Part shown: piece by piece, positions 9,490-19,319 of the stretch
Position numbering within the stretch: position 1 is the first letter of the stretch
How the letters are laid out: each line of letters opens with the position of its first letter
From: Ashinkailepas kermadecensis
Lineage: Eukaryota > Arthropoda > Thecostraca > Neolepadidae
NCBI GenBank assembly: GCA_034440615.1
Contig: JAOTOM010005125.1
Location: forward strand, 82,001 to 146,000
Length of the DNA: 64,000 bases
Reading direction: 5' to 3'
The notes under the pieces: generated by a model
The model's input: only the letters and a program-made list of their open reading frames with translations
What the model was told of the DNA's origin: nothing
Database searches by the model: none
Position numbers and translations under genes: made by a program

Positions 9490-10440
9490 TTTATACACAA
9501 TTACTCACTAGGTTGTGGTCAAGGCTTCGTAGTCTTGCTTGTGTGTTGCTTCAATGGTAAGTTATGGGTATTAACTTGTGGGCGTAAGAAATAAATTTAT
9601 CTGATAGCTATCATGTTCCTATCAATGCTTGCCAACTTATAATAATGTCTTTATATATAGTTATTTTTAATCCGTGTTTTGGAAATACACGTGGTTTTCC
9701 GAAGTGATGTGAACTGCCAATATCACCTTCATTAAATAGAGAAACCAATGGTGCTACTCTATATGTAAAGATGTATTATATTGCTAATGCACATGGGTAC
9801 TGGGTGAAAAGTCTGAATTCATATTCCTAAGTATATTTCTGGCGGGGACGAACGTGGCGCGTGCGTCGGTGTGACTGGGTGACAGCACGACTTCACCTGC
9901 CGTGTGACATGCGGCGGGAAGAATCAAGAGAGAGCTATCTGCCGTGTGACTGGGTGACAGCACGACTTCACCTGCTGTGTGACCTGCGGCAGGGAGAATC
10001 AAGAGAGAGCTATCTGCCGTGTGACTGGGTGACGGCACGACTTCACCTGCCGTGTGACCTGCGGCGGGGAGAATCAAGAGAGAGCTATCTGCCGTGTGAC
10101 TGGGTGACGGCACGACTTCACCTGCTGTGTGACCGGCGGCGGGGAGAATCAAGAGAGAGCTATCTGCGTGTGTTGTAGTCGGATAGCTCTCTCTTGGCTC
10201 ACCCTGACGCGGTGCGGCTGCAGGCGGGTCGGTGGCCGGGGGGGGGGCAGAACCGGTGTCTATGGGCGCCAAATGACCGAGTAGTCGGCGCGCCCTTAAG
10301 CCCAAATAATCAATCAATCAGAACCAGTGTCTCGTGCAGTCTGGAAGAGCGGGGAGGGGTGGTGTGTGCTAGAGGTAAGAAATGTAAGGACCGAAAGCCC
10401 GGCCGGGACGGGCGGGCTTTTTGACAGTTTTTTTTATTTA
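9490..10440 (+). repeat. duplicated segment, copy 1 (contains 75-bp minisatellite)
   Basis: This segment starts with ATTACTCACTAGGTTGTGGT, runs through AT-rich sequence and a 75-bp minisatellite, and ends with a hairpin, a GCGCGCCCTTAAGCCCAAAT tail and a GTGTCTCGTGCARTCTGG stretch. The same order recurs at about 10590-12235. A third, partial copy of its first 150 bp lies at about 9157-9300. It may be a dispersed element with an internal VNTR or a local tandem duplication. Confidence 0.85.
9862..10168. repeat. 75-bp minisatellite, short array
   Basis: Four copies of a 75-bp unit containing GTGTGACTGGGTGACAGCAC, ACTTCACCTG and CAAGAGAGAGCTATCTGC. Because 75 is a multiple of three and the unit has no stop in some frames, it shows 25-residue repeats in translation (CDWVTARLHLPCD...) on both strands. 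I do not regard these as genes. Confidence 0.93.
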
Positions 10441-10590
10441 ATAAAAAAGTAATGAGCTGACAGGCCGTTTGAAAAAAAAACGACATGAATCTCAGGAACA
10501 GTCAAAAAGCCGGCCGGTCCGGATCAGGCTTTCTGACCGGGCTCACTGTCGCTGAATGTGCCGCCCATGTTGTATACAGTAGGAGTGGTA
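10438..10590. repeat. dispersed repeat, copy 1
   Basis: A stretch of about 150 bp containing ATGAATCTCAGGAACAGTC, a GGCCGGTCCGGATCAGGCTT palindrome-like core and GCTGAATGTGCC. It recurs at about 13735-13880 with substitutions. The family is unknown. Confidence 0.75.
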
Positions 10591-12235
10591 TGGTATGATA
10601 CTGGTAGTGGTATCGTATGATTACTCACTAGGTTGTGGTCGAGGCTTCGTAGTCTTGCTTGTGTTGCTTCAATGGTAAGTTATGGGTATTAACTTGTGGG
10701 CTTAAGAAATATATTTATCTGATGGCTATCATGTTCCTATCAATGCTTGCCAACTTATAATAATGTCTTTATATATAGTTATTTTTAATCCGTGTTTTGG
10801 AAATACACGTGGTTTTCCGAAGTGATATGAACTGCCAATATCACGTTCATTAAATAGAAACACCAATGGTGCTACTCTATATGTAAAGATGTATTATATT
10901 GCTAATGCACATGGGTACTGGGTGAAAAATCTGAATTCATATTCCGAAGTATATTTATGGCGGGGACGAACGTGGCACATGCGTCGGCATGACTGGGTGA
11001 CGGCACGACTTCACCTGCTGTGACCTGCGGCGGGGAGAATCAAGAGAGAGCTATCTGCCGTGTGACTGGGTGACAGCACGACTTAACCTTTTGTGTGACC
11101 GGCGGCGGGGGAATCAAGAGAGAGCTATCTGCCGTGTGACTGGGTGACAGCACGACTTCACCTTTTGTGTGACCGGCGGCGGGGAGAATCAAGAGAGAGC
11201 TATCTGCCGTGTGACTGGGTGACAGCACGACTTCACCTGCCTTGTGACCTGCGGCGGGGAGAATCAAGAGAGAGAGAGCTATCTGCCGTGTGACTGGGTG
11301 ACGGCACGACTTCACCTTTTGTGTGACCGGCGGCGGGGAGAATCAAGAGAGAGCTATCTGCCGTGTGACTGGGTGACGGCACGACTTCACCTTTTGTGTG
11401 ACCGGCGGCGGGGAGAATCAAGAGAGAGCTATCTGCCGTGTGACTGGGTGACGGCACGACTTCACCTTTTGTGTGACCGGCGGCGGGGAGAATCAAGAGA
11501 GAGCTATCTGCCGTGTCACTGGGTGATAGCACGACTTCACCTTTTGTGTGACCGGCGGCGGGGAGAATCAAGAGAGAGCTATCTGCCGTGTGACTGGGTG
11601 ACAGCACGACTTCACCTGCCGCCGGGGGGGGAATAAGAGGTTTTGGTGTGATGGCGGCGGGGAGAATCCAAGGGAGAGCTATCTGCCGTGTGACTGGGTG
11701 ACGGCACGACTTCACCTGCTGTGTGACCTGCGGCGGGGAGAATCAAGAGAGAGCTATCTGCCGTGTGACTGGGTGACAGCACGACTTCACCTGCCGTGAC
11801 CTGCGGCGGGGAAAATCAAGAGAGCTATCTGCCGTGTGACTGGGTGACGGCACGACTTCACCTGCTGTGTGACCTGCGGCGGGGAGAATCAAGAGAGAGC
11901 TATCTGCCGTGTGACTGGGTGACGGCACGACTTCACCTGCTGTGTGACCGGCGGCGGGGAGAATCAAGAGAGAGCTATCTGCGTGTGTTGTAGTCGGATA
12001 GCTCTCTCTTGGCTCACCCTGACGCGGTGCGGCTGCAGGCGGGTCGGTGGCCGGGGGGGGCAGAACCGGTGTCTATGGGCGCCAAATGACCGAGTAGTCG
12101 GCGCGCCCTTAAGCCCAAATAATCAATCAATCAGAACCAGTGTCTCGTGCAATCTGGAAGAGCGGGGAGGGGTGGTGTGTGCTAGATGTGAGAAATGCTG
12201 GCCGAAAGCTCGGCCAGGAACAGCGGGCATTTTCG
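10590..12235 (+). repeat. duplicated segment, copy 2 (long 75-bp array)
   Basis: Second copy of the segment at 9490, with the same flanking order and an expanded minisatellite (about 10978-11983, roughly thirteen units). The flanks are nearly identical to copy 1 over several hundred bp, so the duplication is fairly recent. Array length differs threefold between copies. Confidence 0.87.
10978..11983. repeat. 75-bp minisatellite, long array
   Basis: About thirteen copies of the 75-bp unit, alternating CCTGCTGTGTGACCTGCGGC and CCTTTTGTGTGACCGGCGGC subtypes. One unit near 11600-11700 is rearranged with a GCCGCCGGGGGGG tract. Open frames of 60-160 codons on both strands are artefacts of the repeat length. 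Confidence 0.93.
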
Positions 12236-12236
12236 T

Positions 12237-12420
12237 TAGGCGTCAGGTTGGTTGGTTATTGGTTTTACGACACGTCGACCGTTTGAGTCATATAGCGTCG
12301 CCAATCTCTCACGCCGATTGGTCGCGGGCGAAGAGTAGCGACAGGTGAGATTCGAACCCACAATCTTTCGATTGTGAGACGAGCATCTTACCCCTAGACC
12401 ACTCGTCCCCTCGTTAGGCG
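12237..12420 (-). mobile_element. tRNA-derived SINE
   Basis: Read on the minus strand: a tRNA-like head (GGGACGAGTGGTCTAGGGGT, box B GTGGGTTCGAATC at about 12349-12361), then the body GCGACCAATCGGCGTGAGAG and ATTGGCGACGCTATATGACT, then a CGACGTGTCGTAAAACCAAT tail. The opposite-strand relative at 18949 has the same head, so this is one subfamily. Confidence 0.85.
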
Positions 12421-13646
12421 TCAGACCCAATGCTAATGCGGACATCGGGATCTCCAGTAAAGAAAGAAAGCAGGTAGGTTCCTGATGCCGTTCAAGAACT
12501 CTGAAATATACGCCCGCGACATGCGCGCCCGGATGCTCACTAGTGTGTGCGACAAGAATATAGTTACAATTTATGAGTCTCTGTCGCCACAAAATATGAT
12601 GCGAAGTCAATTTTTGAAAGTTAGCTTTGCCTTCAGACGTCAATTTCATTGCCACTTAGTTATATATTGCGCATATTGTTACTTGCGTGTTGTCTTCGGG
12701 AACTATTTTCCACCATAGACGTCGGGCCGGCGGCCCGTCCCCGACCGCCCGCCATTCATAATATGGCGGTGCACGAAACTATTCCCTGAATGTTAATGGG
12801 CCCCAACGCAAAAGTTACAAGCAAATTTTCATATTTGAAACGACAGGCGTTGTACCTTGCATGAGTTCCGCCACCATTGGAGTTGAGGCCGGCAGGCTTT
12901 CTCGATATTGTTTAAGAACATTACGCTTATGGGCGTTGAGTGGAAAGAATGCATCTACAACCGTGCATTTCTCCTGCACCATTTTGGCGTGGCAGAGCCG
13001 ATGGATGTTGCTTAGTATTGTTGAAGGATGGAACTTTACTTTTTTGTCGTGCCACCGCTCGGCGGCCCTACGGATCCTCTGTGCAACAACCGTCGGCGCT
13101 TGACGTGCATCGAGTCATGCCAGAACCTCAATAATGCCGGACAGCTTCATGCCAAAAGGTGAAAAATGACAGGGTTAGATGTATATAAAAGTAGTCGAGT
13201 ATGGCATCAGAAGGCAGCTGATTTTATGCCGATTTATTTGAGACCATTGAAAATTTATTCGGTAATGTAGAACATCTGATATACAATTTATAGGAATACA
13301 ATGTGATGATTTGGGACACAAATTCTGGAGTTGAGTGCAAAAGTGACACGGTTAAACCTTCATGAAAGTTATGCAAGATGATATCAAATGTAGCACGTTC
13401 GATTTTCGTTTAGTTCAGAACATTGGAAATTCTTAGCACATCACACAGAAGATGTATGATGCGTTTTTATTACAAGATGTTGTGTGATTCTATTTTACTT
13501 TAAGGGTAAAGTGACAAGGTGAAATGATTTGATAATAAAGCGAAATACATATGAGAGATTGTTTCAATGTTGTTCAAATTTGACCATTGGAAATTACTTG
13601 CACCTCCTCTAGAAACTAGAATATAGCATTAATCCTAGTAAGCCCA
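12421..13646. other. lark intron, nothing recognised
   Basis: Mostly AT-rich sequence with short unrelated open frames. Frames at 12485-12718 and 12861-13134 have no motif, no repeat support and no splice-site logic that would link them to lark. Confidence 0.55.
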
Positions 13647-13682
13647 CTCTGGTGGTGTTCCTTCACAAACCCACCACCAGAG
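13647..13682. repeat. inverted repeat (11-bp arms)
   Basis: CTCTGGTGGTG and CACCACCAGAG are separated by about 14 bases and form a perfect 11-bp stem. It lies just before the dispersed repeat copy at 13735. Confidence 0.8.
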
Positions 13683-13734
13683 CGGCGCCACCGGTATTAT
13701 GTCCGCTCATGACGCCGAACGTGACCGGTTATTG

Positions 13735-13880
13735 GTAAAACAAGAGTAATGAACTGACAGGCTGTTTAAAAATCGACATGAATCTCAGGAACAGTCGAAA
13801 AGCTCGCCGGTCCGGATCCGGCTTTCGGACCGGGCTGACGGTCGTTGAATGTGCCACCTCTGGTGTGCCCAGTAGGACTC
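13735..13880. repeat. dispersed repeat, copy 2
   Basis: Second copy of the repeat at 10438-10590, with the same order of blocks (GAACTGACAGGCTGTTTAAA, ATGAATCTCAGGAACAGTC, GTCCGGATCCGGCTTTCGG, GTTGAATGTGCC). Confidence 0.75.
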
Positions 13881-14035
13881 GGGCACCATATGCGACCGTG
13901 AGTGAGCCGGCTCCACCTCCCCCGGGGTGGTCAGGCGGACCAGCTGTGTGCCGGCGACTAACGATCTCCTGAGTCAGCCGCTCCACCTCCCTCGGGGAGG
14001 CGAGGGTGGCATGACCAGTTGTTTGCCGGCGACAT

Positions 14036-14106
14036 GATCTCCTGATCTCTCTGAACGATCTCCTGATCTCTCTGAACGATCTCCTGATCTCTGAACGATC
14101 TCCTGA
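14036..14106. repeat. short tandem repeat (GATCTCCTGATCTCTCTGAAC)
   Basis: Three to four copies of an approximately 21-bp unit, with GATCTCCTGA also seen at 13960. Confidence 0.8.
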
Positions 14107-14224
14107 GGCGGCCGCACGTCGTCTGGCATGGCTGTCGGCGGGCCCTGTTTGAAGTCCGCAGCCGCAGGCGTGCCGCCGATGATGGTCGCCACGGTCTCAT
14201 CGGACATCGACTCGGTCCCGTCTC

Positions 14225-14760
14225 CGACACAGTCCTGTTCATCTCCACGGGGTGGAGGTCGAGCCCGGCCCCGGTTCCGGTCCCGGTCCCGGTCCCGGTC
14301 CCGTCTCCGGCTCAGCCCTGTTCATCTCCACGAGATTGAGGTCGAGCCCGGTCCCGTCTCCGACACAGCCCTGTTCATCTCCACGAGATGGAGGTCGAGC
14401 CGGTCCTGGTCCCGGTCCCGGTCCCGTCTCAGGCTCGGCCCTGTTCATCTCCACGAGATGGAGGTCGAGCCCAGTCCCGTCTCCGACACAGCCCTGTTCA
14501 TCTCCACGAGATTGAGGTCGAGCCCGGTCCCGTCTCCGACACAGCCCTGTTCATCTCCACGAGATGGAGGTCGAGCCCGGTCCCGGTCCCGTCCCCGGCA
14601 CGACCCTGTTCATCTCCATGAGATGGAGGTCGAGCCCGATCCCGGTCCCGTCCCCGGCACGACCCTGTTCATCTCCACGAGATGGAGGTCGAGTCCGGTC
14701 CCGTCTCCGACACAGCCTTGTTCATTTCCACGAGATGGAGGTCGAGCTCGGTCCCGGCCT
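14225..14760. repeat. 53-bp minisatellite with internal GGTCCC expansions
   Basis: About nine units of CCTGTTCATCTCCACGAGAT plus GGAGGTCGAGCCCGGTCCCG and CTCCGACACAG. Unit length varies because an internal six-base GGTCCC motif is itself repeated one to six times. Open frames on both strands through the array are repeat-driven. Confidence 0.9.
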
Positions 14761-14799
14761 GTGTGCCGGACTCAACCGACAGCTACCGACAACTCGTCC

Positions 14800-15714
14800 T
14801 CGGCCCTGTGTTAACCGAGATGAAGCAAACTCAACCGAATTCAAATATTTCGCCAGGTGATTTGTTTTGAACAGTAAGTGTTGATTGTGAGCATTGTGTA
14901 TTACATTTGCGTCTCAACGCATTTCATCACATGCGCTTCAACGCGCATGTGTTGATTGTGAGCATATCACGTGCGCATTTCATTTTCATCGATGAAGATG
15001 TATCCATTTGTCATGGATGCTCACTTTCAAGCCACCATGTTTATATATGAGCTGCATAAAGTTATGCTGTAGATACACGTCACTCCTCAGATACCGTTCT
15101 CAATCTATTCTGCTCAGTTTGGTTTCCTGTTATGTACGAAAACCGTGGTTTAATGTTAGCGCATTATGCACCACAACACACACCATCAAGTATATTCCAG
15201 TTTGTGCTCTTGGAAATATGAACGTACTGGGAGTAAGCTACATTGATAAAATGGTAACTTGTTTTATCTCTTGTAGGCAATCATTGCCCATCTAGAAATG
15301 TTTCCTATATGAACAAAATGGAGCCAGATAGGTTTCGGATGCATTTAGTGTCTTATTTTGTTTTGTTTCCTCGTGTTTAGGCTGTCTTGTTACTCACGTG
15401 TGAAGTCACTGCAAGAAGAACACTAAAAGCAAGCTAAGGAAGCCAATATAAACATCTGACTATGGTATTTTCCTTAAAAAGTCTTCGAACTGAATGTGAG
15501 CATGACACACATGGTATGGAACTGGACGATTTGGGTCAATCATCAATGCAAAATGTAGTCTATCTATCACGGCTGCTCCTATTATGGTTGGGCTACAGCA
15601 AAAATAGAAATGGGAAGTTCGTTGATACAAATATTACCAGTGAAACCGCAAAATGTTCAGCCTTTTTGCCTGTTTTTTTTTGTTGTTACTTTGCTGTTGA
15701 CGGTGACATCGAAT
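14800..15714. other. lark intron, nothing recognised
   Basis: AT-rich sequence with short direct repeats such as GTGTTGATTGTGAGCAT (14878 and 14948). No gene, RNA or transposon signal was recognised. Confidence 0.5.
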
Positions 15715-16070
15715 GACTACAGCCAGAAAACAGCAAGACGCCGATTACAACAAAAACAAGATATCAACTACGGCAAAAATAGGACACCGATTGCAGCCGA
15801 AACAAAACACCGACAACACACCGACTGCAGCCGAAAAAGGCAAGACACCGACTGCAGCAAAAAAAAGGCAAGAATACAGGCAAAAACAAGACACCGACTT
15901 GAGCAGGCTGTGGTATCCGCCGGCGGATGGCTACCGGCCGCTGACGATGACGTGGAGCCGGCCAAGGCCAATGCTGAGATTGGTCGTTGGCGCCGGCAGG
16001 CTGGTGGTCACGGCCGCTGGCGGTGACGTGGAGCCGGCCAATGCTGATATTGGTCATTGGCGCCGGTAGC
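15715..16070. repeat. two small local repeats
   Basis: From 15725 to 15905 an irregular 20-35 bp repeat (GACACCGACTGCAGCMRAAA) recurs about seven times. From 15950 to 16065 an approximately 85-bp unit (GACGTGGAGCCGGCCAATGC, ATATTGGTCATTGGCGCCGG) is present twice. Confidence 0.75.
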
Positions 16071-16284
16071 GAATCTAGTGGATACGAAGTTCTCTAGACT
16101 TCCCGTTGCTCAAAATCCACTGAATGTAAGTGACTCGAGGCGCTCAAGTGTGAGCGGACCACGTGATCTGTAAAGCTGACACAAGATCGGAATATGTTCC
16201 CATGTTGGCTACAAGCCACCTCCAAGAGCTGATTGGTTGCAAATATCACCCGCAAAGTGCGACCGCGTGTGTGTATTTGAGGGT

Positions 16285-16420
16285 TGGATTGGACTGGACT
16301 GTGGCTTTACGACGCACCCAGCAGCTGCGGCCATATGGCGTCGCCTGCCTCTCACTCTGGCAGGGAGGGCGGGCGCCGTGGGGAATCGAACCCCGTACCT
16401 CTGGCGTGCCATGGGTATTT
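16285..16420 (-). mobile_element. tRNA-derived SINE, minus orientation
   Basis: The minus strand shows a box-B-like GGGGTTCGATTCCCCACGG (about 16380-16398) followed by a body ending in a GGCCGCAGCTGCTGGGTGC stretch and a CGTAAAGCCAC tail. The body differs from the main SINE family. It sits back to back with a plus-strand SINE. Confidence 0.5.
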
Positions 16421-16545
16421 AGGAATAGAGTGTCAGTCTCCTAACCTGAGGTTGTCGGTTCGAGCCCCACCTGGCGCTGCTTTCGCCCGCCACCAATCGG
16501 CGTAAGAGATTGACGACGATATATAGCCGAAGCAGGCGACGCATT
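16402..16545 (+). mobile_element. tRNA-derived SINE
   Basis: A tRNA-like head ends in box B CGGTTCGAGCCCCACC (16457-16472), followed by the family body ACCAATCGGCGTAAGAGATT and GACGACGATATATAGC. It lies about 120 bp before the lark exon at 16665. Confidence 0.7.
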
Positions 16546-16664
16546 GTAGTAGACCGGTAGCACCCCGCAGCCACGCCGAGACGCAGCGGTGTCCGACCAC
16601 ACTGATCCCATCCGTGAAAAAGGTCACCGCCGTCTGGATTCGATCCGGGTTCTCGACGTTTCAG

Positions 16665-16843
16665 GACTACTACACGGCGGTGCCGCAGGACTACTACGAC
16701 GAGTACGACCTGTACGAGCGGCGGGGCGCCGTGCGTCGCGCCGTGCCCCTGCAGCCGGCGCACGACCCCTACGACCCGTACGACCCGTACGCGGCGGCGC
16801 GCCGTTCGACTGATCAGCTGTATGACAGGCGACAGACGTACAG
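16665..16843 (+). CDS. lark: lark/RBM4-like protein, Tyr/Asp/Arg-rich tail exon
   Basis: The exon encodes DYYTAVPQDYYDEYDLYERR, then a basic stretch, three DPY repeats and STDQLYDRRQTYR. The DYYDEYDLYERR segment closely recalls the DYDYYDRRF...DLYERR segment of fly Lark (from memory), which supports membership in the same gene. The acceptor is CTCGACGTTTCAG before 16665, phase 0, in agreement with the previous donor. The donor CAG followed by GTGAGC at 16844 leaves phase 2. If the donor is not used, the very next codon is TGA, so an intron-retaining form would end cleanly after YR. Confidence 0.82.
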
Positions 16844-16884
16844 GTGAGCGACGCGGCTGTGTGGCACGCGTAAGCGGGGCTGAC

Positions 16885-17035
16885 GGCCGGCACGGTGGCG
16901 CAGTCGGTAGCGCGTTTGACTGGTGATCGTGAGTTCGCCGGTTCGAATCGCACACCCGGCGCGGTTTTCGAGTCCGCCCGCGACCAACCGGCGTGTGAGG
17001 CTGGCGACGCTATGCCGCCTGGCAGTCGGGCGCGT
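16885..17035 (+). mobile_element. tRNA-derived SINE
   Basis: A good tRNA-like head: box A GTGGCGCAGTCGGTAGCGCG and box B CCGGTTCGAATCGCACACC (about 16939), followed by CGCGACCAACCGGCGTGTGA and GGCTGGCGACGCTATG from the shared body. Inserted 40 bp downstream of the lark exon. Confidence 0.8.
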
Positions 17036-17062
17036 GAACGAATGCGGGGTTGAGCGCTGCAG

Positions 17063-17315
17063 GACCACGGTCCGCAGCTCCGTCGTGCTGGCTCAGGTGA
17101 TGCCCAATCACAACAGCCTACCAGCTTACGTTGTGTGCGCATTAAAGCAATACCTAAGCAGTTTCCAGATGCGAGAAACGTGTCTACAGTGTAATGGACG
17201 TTGGCTCTGCAACTTATTCGTCGCGTACCTGGCGTTATCTCGTGGGGCTAAATCAAAATTCGCAATGTATTTTAGCTGGTGTGCGTCGTTTAGAAAAGCA
17301 GTGTTCAAGACGTAG
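17063..17315 (+). other. possible alternative lark 3' exon (weak)
   Basis: CGCTGCAG before 17063 is a plausible acceptor. A phase-2 join from the exon at 16665-16843 would read RTTVRSSVVLAQVMPNHNSL and on to a TAA/TAG stop at about 17315. There is no resemblance to Lark tails, so I favour the terminal exon at 20856 and list this only as an alternative. Confidence 0.15.
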
Positions 17316-17493
17316 TCCTAACGCTGTTCTGTGCACACGCTGGACGTGATGAACGCCACTGACGTTGGGGTGCGTGAATGGCGTGCAGCCCCGTTTTTCT
17401 CCCTGAATAGTGTTCGGCGTCCAAGGCCACTCGGCCACTTGGCCACCGCTGCCGGTCGGCGGCGGATTCCGCACCGAAGCAGGTGTCATGTGA

Positions 17494-18528
17494 TCTCGCA
17501 CATCACAACACGATGCTCCACACATCCCCGTGTAATCTCACACACCACAACACGGAGCTGCTCCACACATCCCGGTGTAGTATCACACACCTCAACACGG
17601 AGCTGCTCCACACCTCCCCGTGTAATATCACATACCACAGCACGGAGCTGCTCCACACCTTCCCGTATAGTATCACATACCACAACAGGGAGCTGCTCCA
17701 CACATCCCCGTGTAATCGCACACACCACAGCACGGGGCTGCTCCACACATCCCCGTGTAATCTCACACCACAACACGGAGCTGCTCCACACCTCCCCGTG
17801 TAATATCACATACCACAACACGGAGCTGCTCCACACCTTCCCGTATAGTATCACATACCACAACACGTAGCTGCTCCACACATCCCCGTGTAATCTCACA
17901 CACCACAACACGGAGCTGCTCCACACATCCCCGTGTAATCTCACACACCTCAACACGGAGCTGCTCCACACCTCCCCGTGTAATACGCATACCACAGCAC
18001 GGAGCTGCTCCACACCTTCCCGTATAGTATCACATACCGCAACACGGAGCTGCTCCACACATCCCCGTGTAATCTCACATACCACAACACGGAGCTGCTC
18101 CACACATCCCCGTGTAATCTCATACACCACAACACGGAGCTGCTCCACACATCCCCGTGTAATCTCACACACCACAACACGGAGCTGCTCCACACCTTCC
18201 CGTGTAATCTCACACACCACAACACGGAGCTGCTCCACACGTCCCCGTGTAATATCACATACCACAACACGGAGCTGCTCCGCACCTTCCCGTGTAATAT
18301 CACACACCACAATACGGAGCTGCTCCACACCTTCCCGTGTAATATCACACACCACAACACGGAGCTGCTCCACACGTCCCCGTGTAATATCACATACCAC
18401 AACACGGAGCTGCTTCACACCTTCCCGTGTAATATCACACACCACAATACGGAGCTGCTCCACACCTTCCCGTGTAATATCACACACCACAACACGGAGC
18501 TGCTCCACACCTCCCCGTGTAATCTCTA
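17494..18528. repeat. 45-bp minisatellite
   Basis: About 23 copies of CACGGAGCTGCTCCACACCT plus CCCCGTGTAATATCACATAC and CACAA. GGAGCTGCTCC within the unit is itself a near-perfect palindrome. The unit is a multiple of three, so a 340-codon frame is open on the minus strand. It encodes only a 15-residue repeat and is not a gene. Confidence 0.95.
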
Positions 18529-18541
18529 TCTCTCACACACG

Positions 18542-18574
18542 CCCACTCCCACACATATCATGTGTGGGAGTGGG
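18542..18574. repeat. perfect 15-bp hairpin at array end
   Basis: CCCACTCCCACACAT and its exact reverse complement are separated by three bases (ATC). It lies 14 bp beyond the last unit of the 45-bp minisatellite. Confidence 0.9.
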
Positions 18575-18948
18575 AGTATGTGGCGGTGTAGATCTACGTC
18601 CTTGTTACAGTTTGCCGTGTCAGCTGACCTGAGGTCGCCTCTCCGGGTCACCGGTCTGCGGCCGCGACACCTCTGACCGCCGCGATACCTCACGTGATCC
18701 TTTCCCGCTCCTACTCCTACTCCTAGTATCCTAATGTGTCAGCACCGGCCCTTGTGCTCTGGGAACGGCGGGTCGGTGCAGTGAAAATGGCCATGCCCTT
18801 CAACCATTAAGTGGAACGGTGGCTGCTGGGTTTTCTTAAGGATGGTTTCGCGAGTCGCGATCAGCTAATCCAGGGAGAGCGATAGATAAACAGACAGACA
18901 GCCAGACAAACACGGACCGTGCGAGGTAGTCTTATGCATGTCTCCTGG
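18575..18948. other. lark intron, nothing recognised
   Basis: Mixed-composition sequence with short CTCCTACTC repeats near 18707 and an ACAGACAGACAGCC run near 18889. No gene seen. Confidence 0.5.
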
Positions 18949-19115
18949 GGACGAGTGGTCTAGGGGTAAGATGCTCGTCTCACAATCGAAAGGTTGTGGG
19001 TTCGAGTCTCACCTGTCGCTACTCTTCGCCCGCGACCAATCGGCGTGAGAGATTGGCGACGCTACATGACTCAACGGTCGACGTGTCGTAAAACCAATAA
19101 CCAAAGCACCAACCA
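18949..19115 (+). mobile_element. tRNA-derived SINE
   Basis: The most complete copy: a head GGGACGAGTGGTCTAGGGGT with box B GTGGGTTCGAGTCTC (about 18997-19011), a body GCGACCAATCGGCGTGAGAG and ATTGGCGACGCTACATGACT, and a tail CGACGTGTCGTAAAACCAAT ending AACCAAAG. Same subfamily as the copies at 12237 and 33203. Confidence 0.87.
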
Positions 19116-19204
19116 TGTACATGTCTCCTGTCTCTTGAGGTACTCTTGTCTGGTTCATTACTCGCTACTTCGCCACCCCAAAGTGATAACTGACCCGTCA
19201 CGGG

Positions 19205-19258
19205 TGCTATATGAACTATGACATCAGCGCGCCCTAAGGCCCAAATAACTGACTTAAT
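19205..19258 (+). repeat. GCGCCCTAAGGCCCAAATAA tail repeat
   Basis: Short piece ending GCGCGCCCTAAGGCCCAAAT then AACTGACTTAATAACTC. The same terminal sequence appears near 10280, 12096, 35360 and 39280, so it is probably the 3' end of a dispersed retroposon family. Confidence 0.55.
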
Positions 19259-19319
19259 AACTCACCCAATATAACTAAATGTAAATATGACTACTAAATG
19301 TAAATGTAACTAAAAGTAA

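Noticed and set aside
9862..11983. Regularly spaced repeats resembling a CRISPR array
   Set aside because: Units are head to tail without unique spacers, in a clearly eukaryotic intron with no cas genes.
16923..17315. Main lark 3' exon ending at 17315
   Set aside because: Phase allows it, but part of the frame is SINE sequence and the residues are not Lark-like. The proline-rich exon at 20856 is a better fit.
17486..18508. A 340-codon frame on the minus strand with a regular EQLRVVVCDITRE repeat
   Set aside because: It is an exact translation of the 45-bp minisatellite. No start context, no non-repeat sequence and alternative open frames on both strands. Same reasoning for the frames in the 75-, 35-, 53- and 33-bp arrays.
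18949..19020. Possible functional tRNA genes at SINE heads (also 16885, 25588)
   Set aside because: Box A and B are present but the cloverleaf is not restored, and each head runs directly into the shared SINE body.
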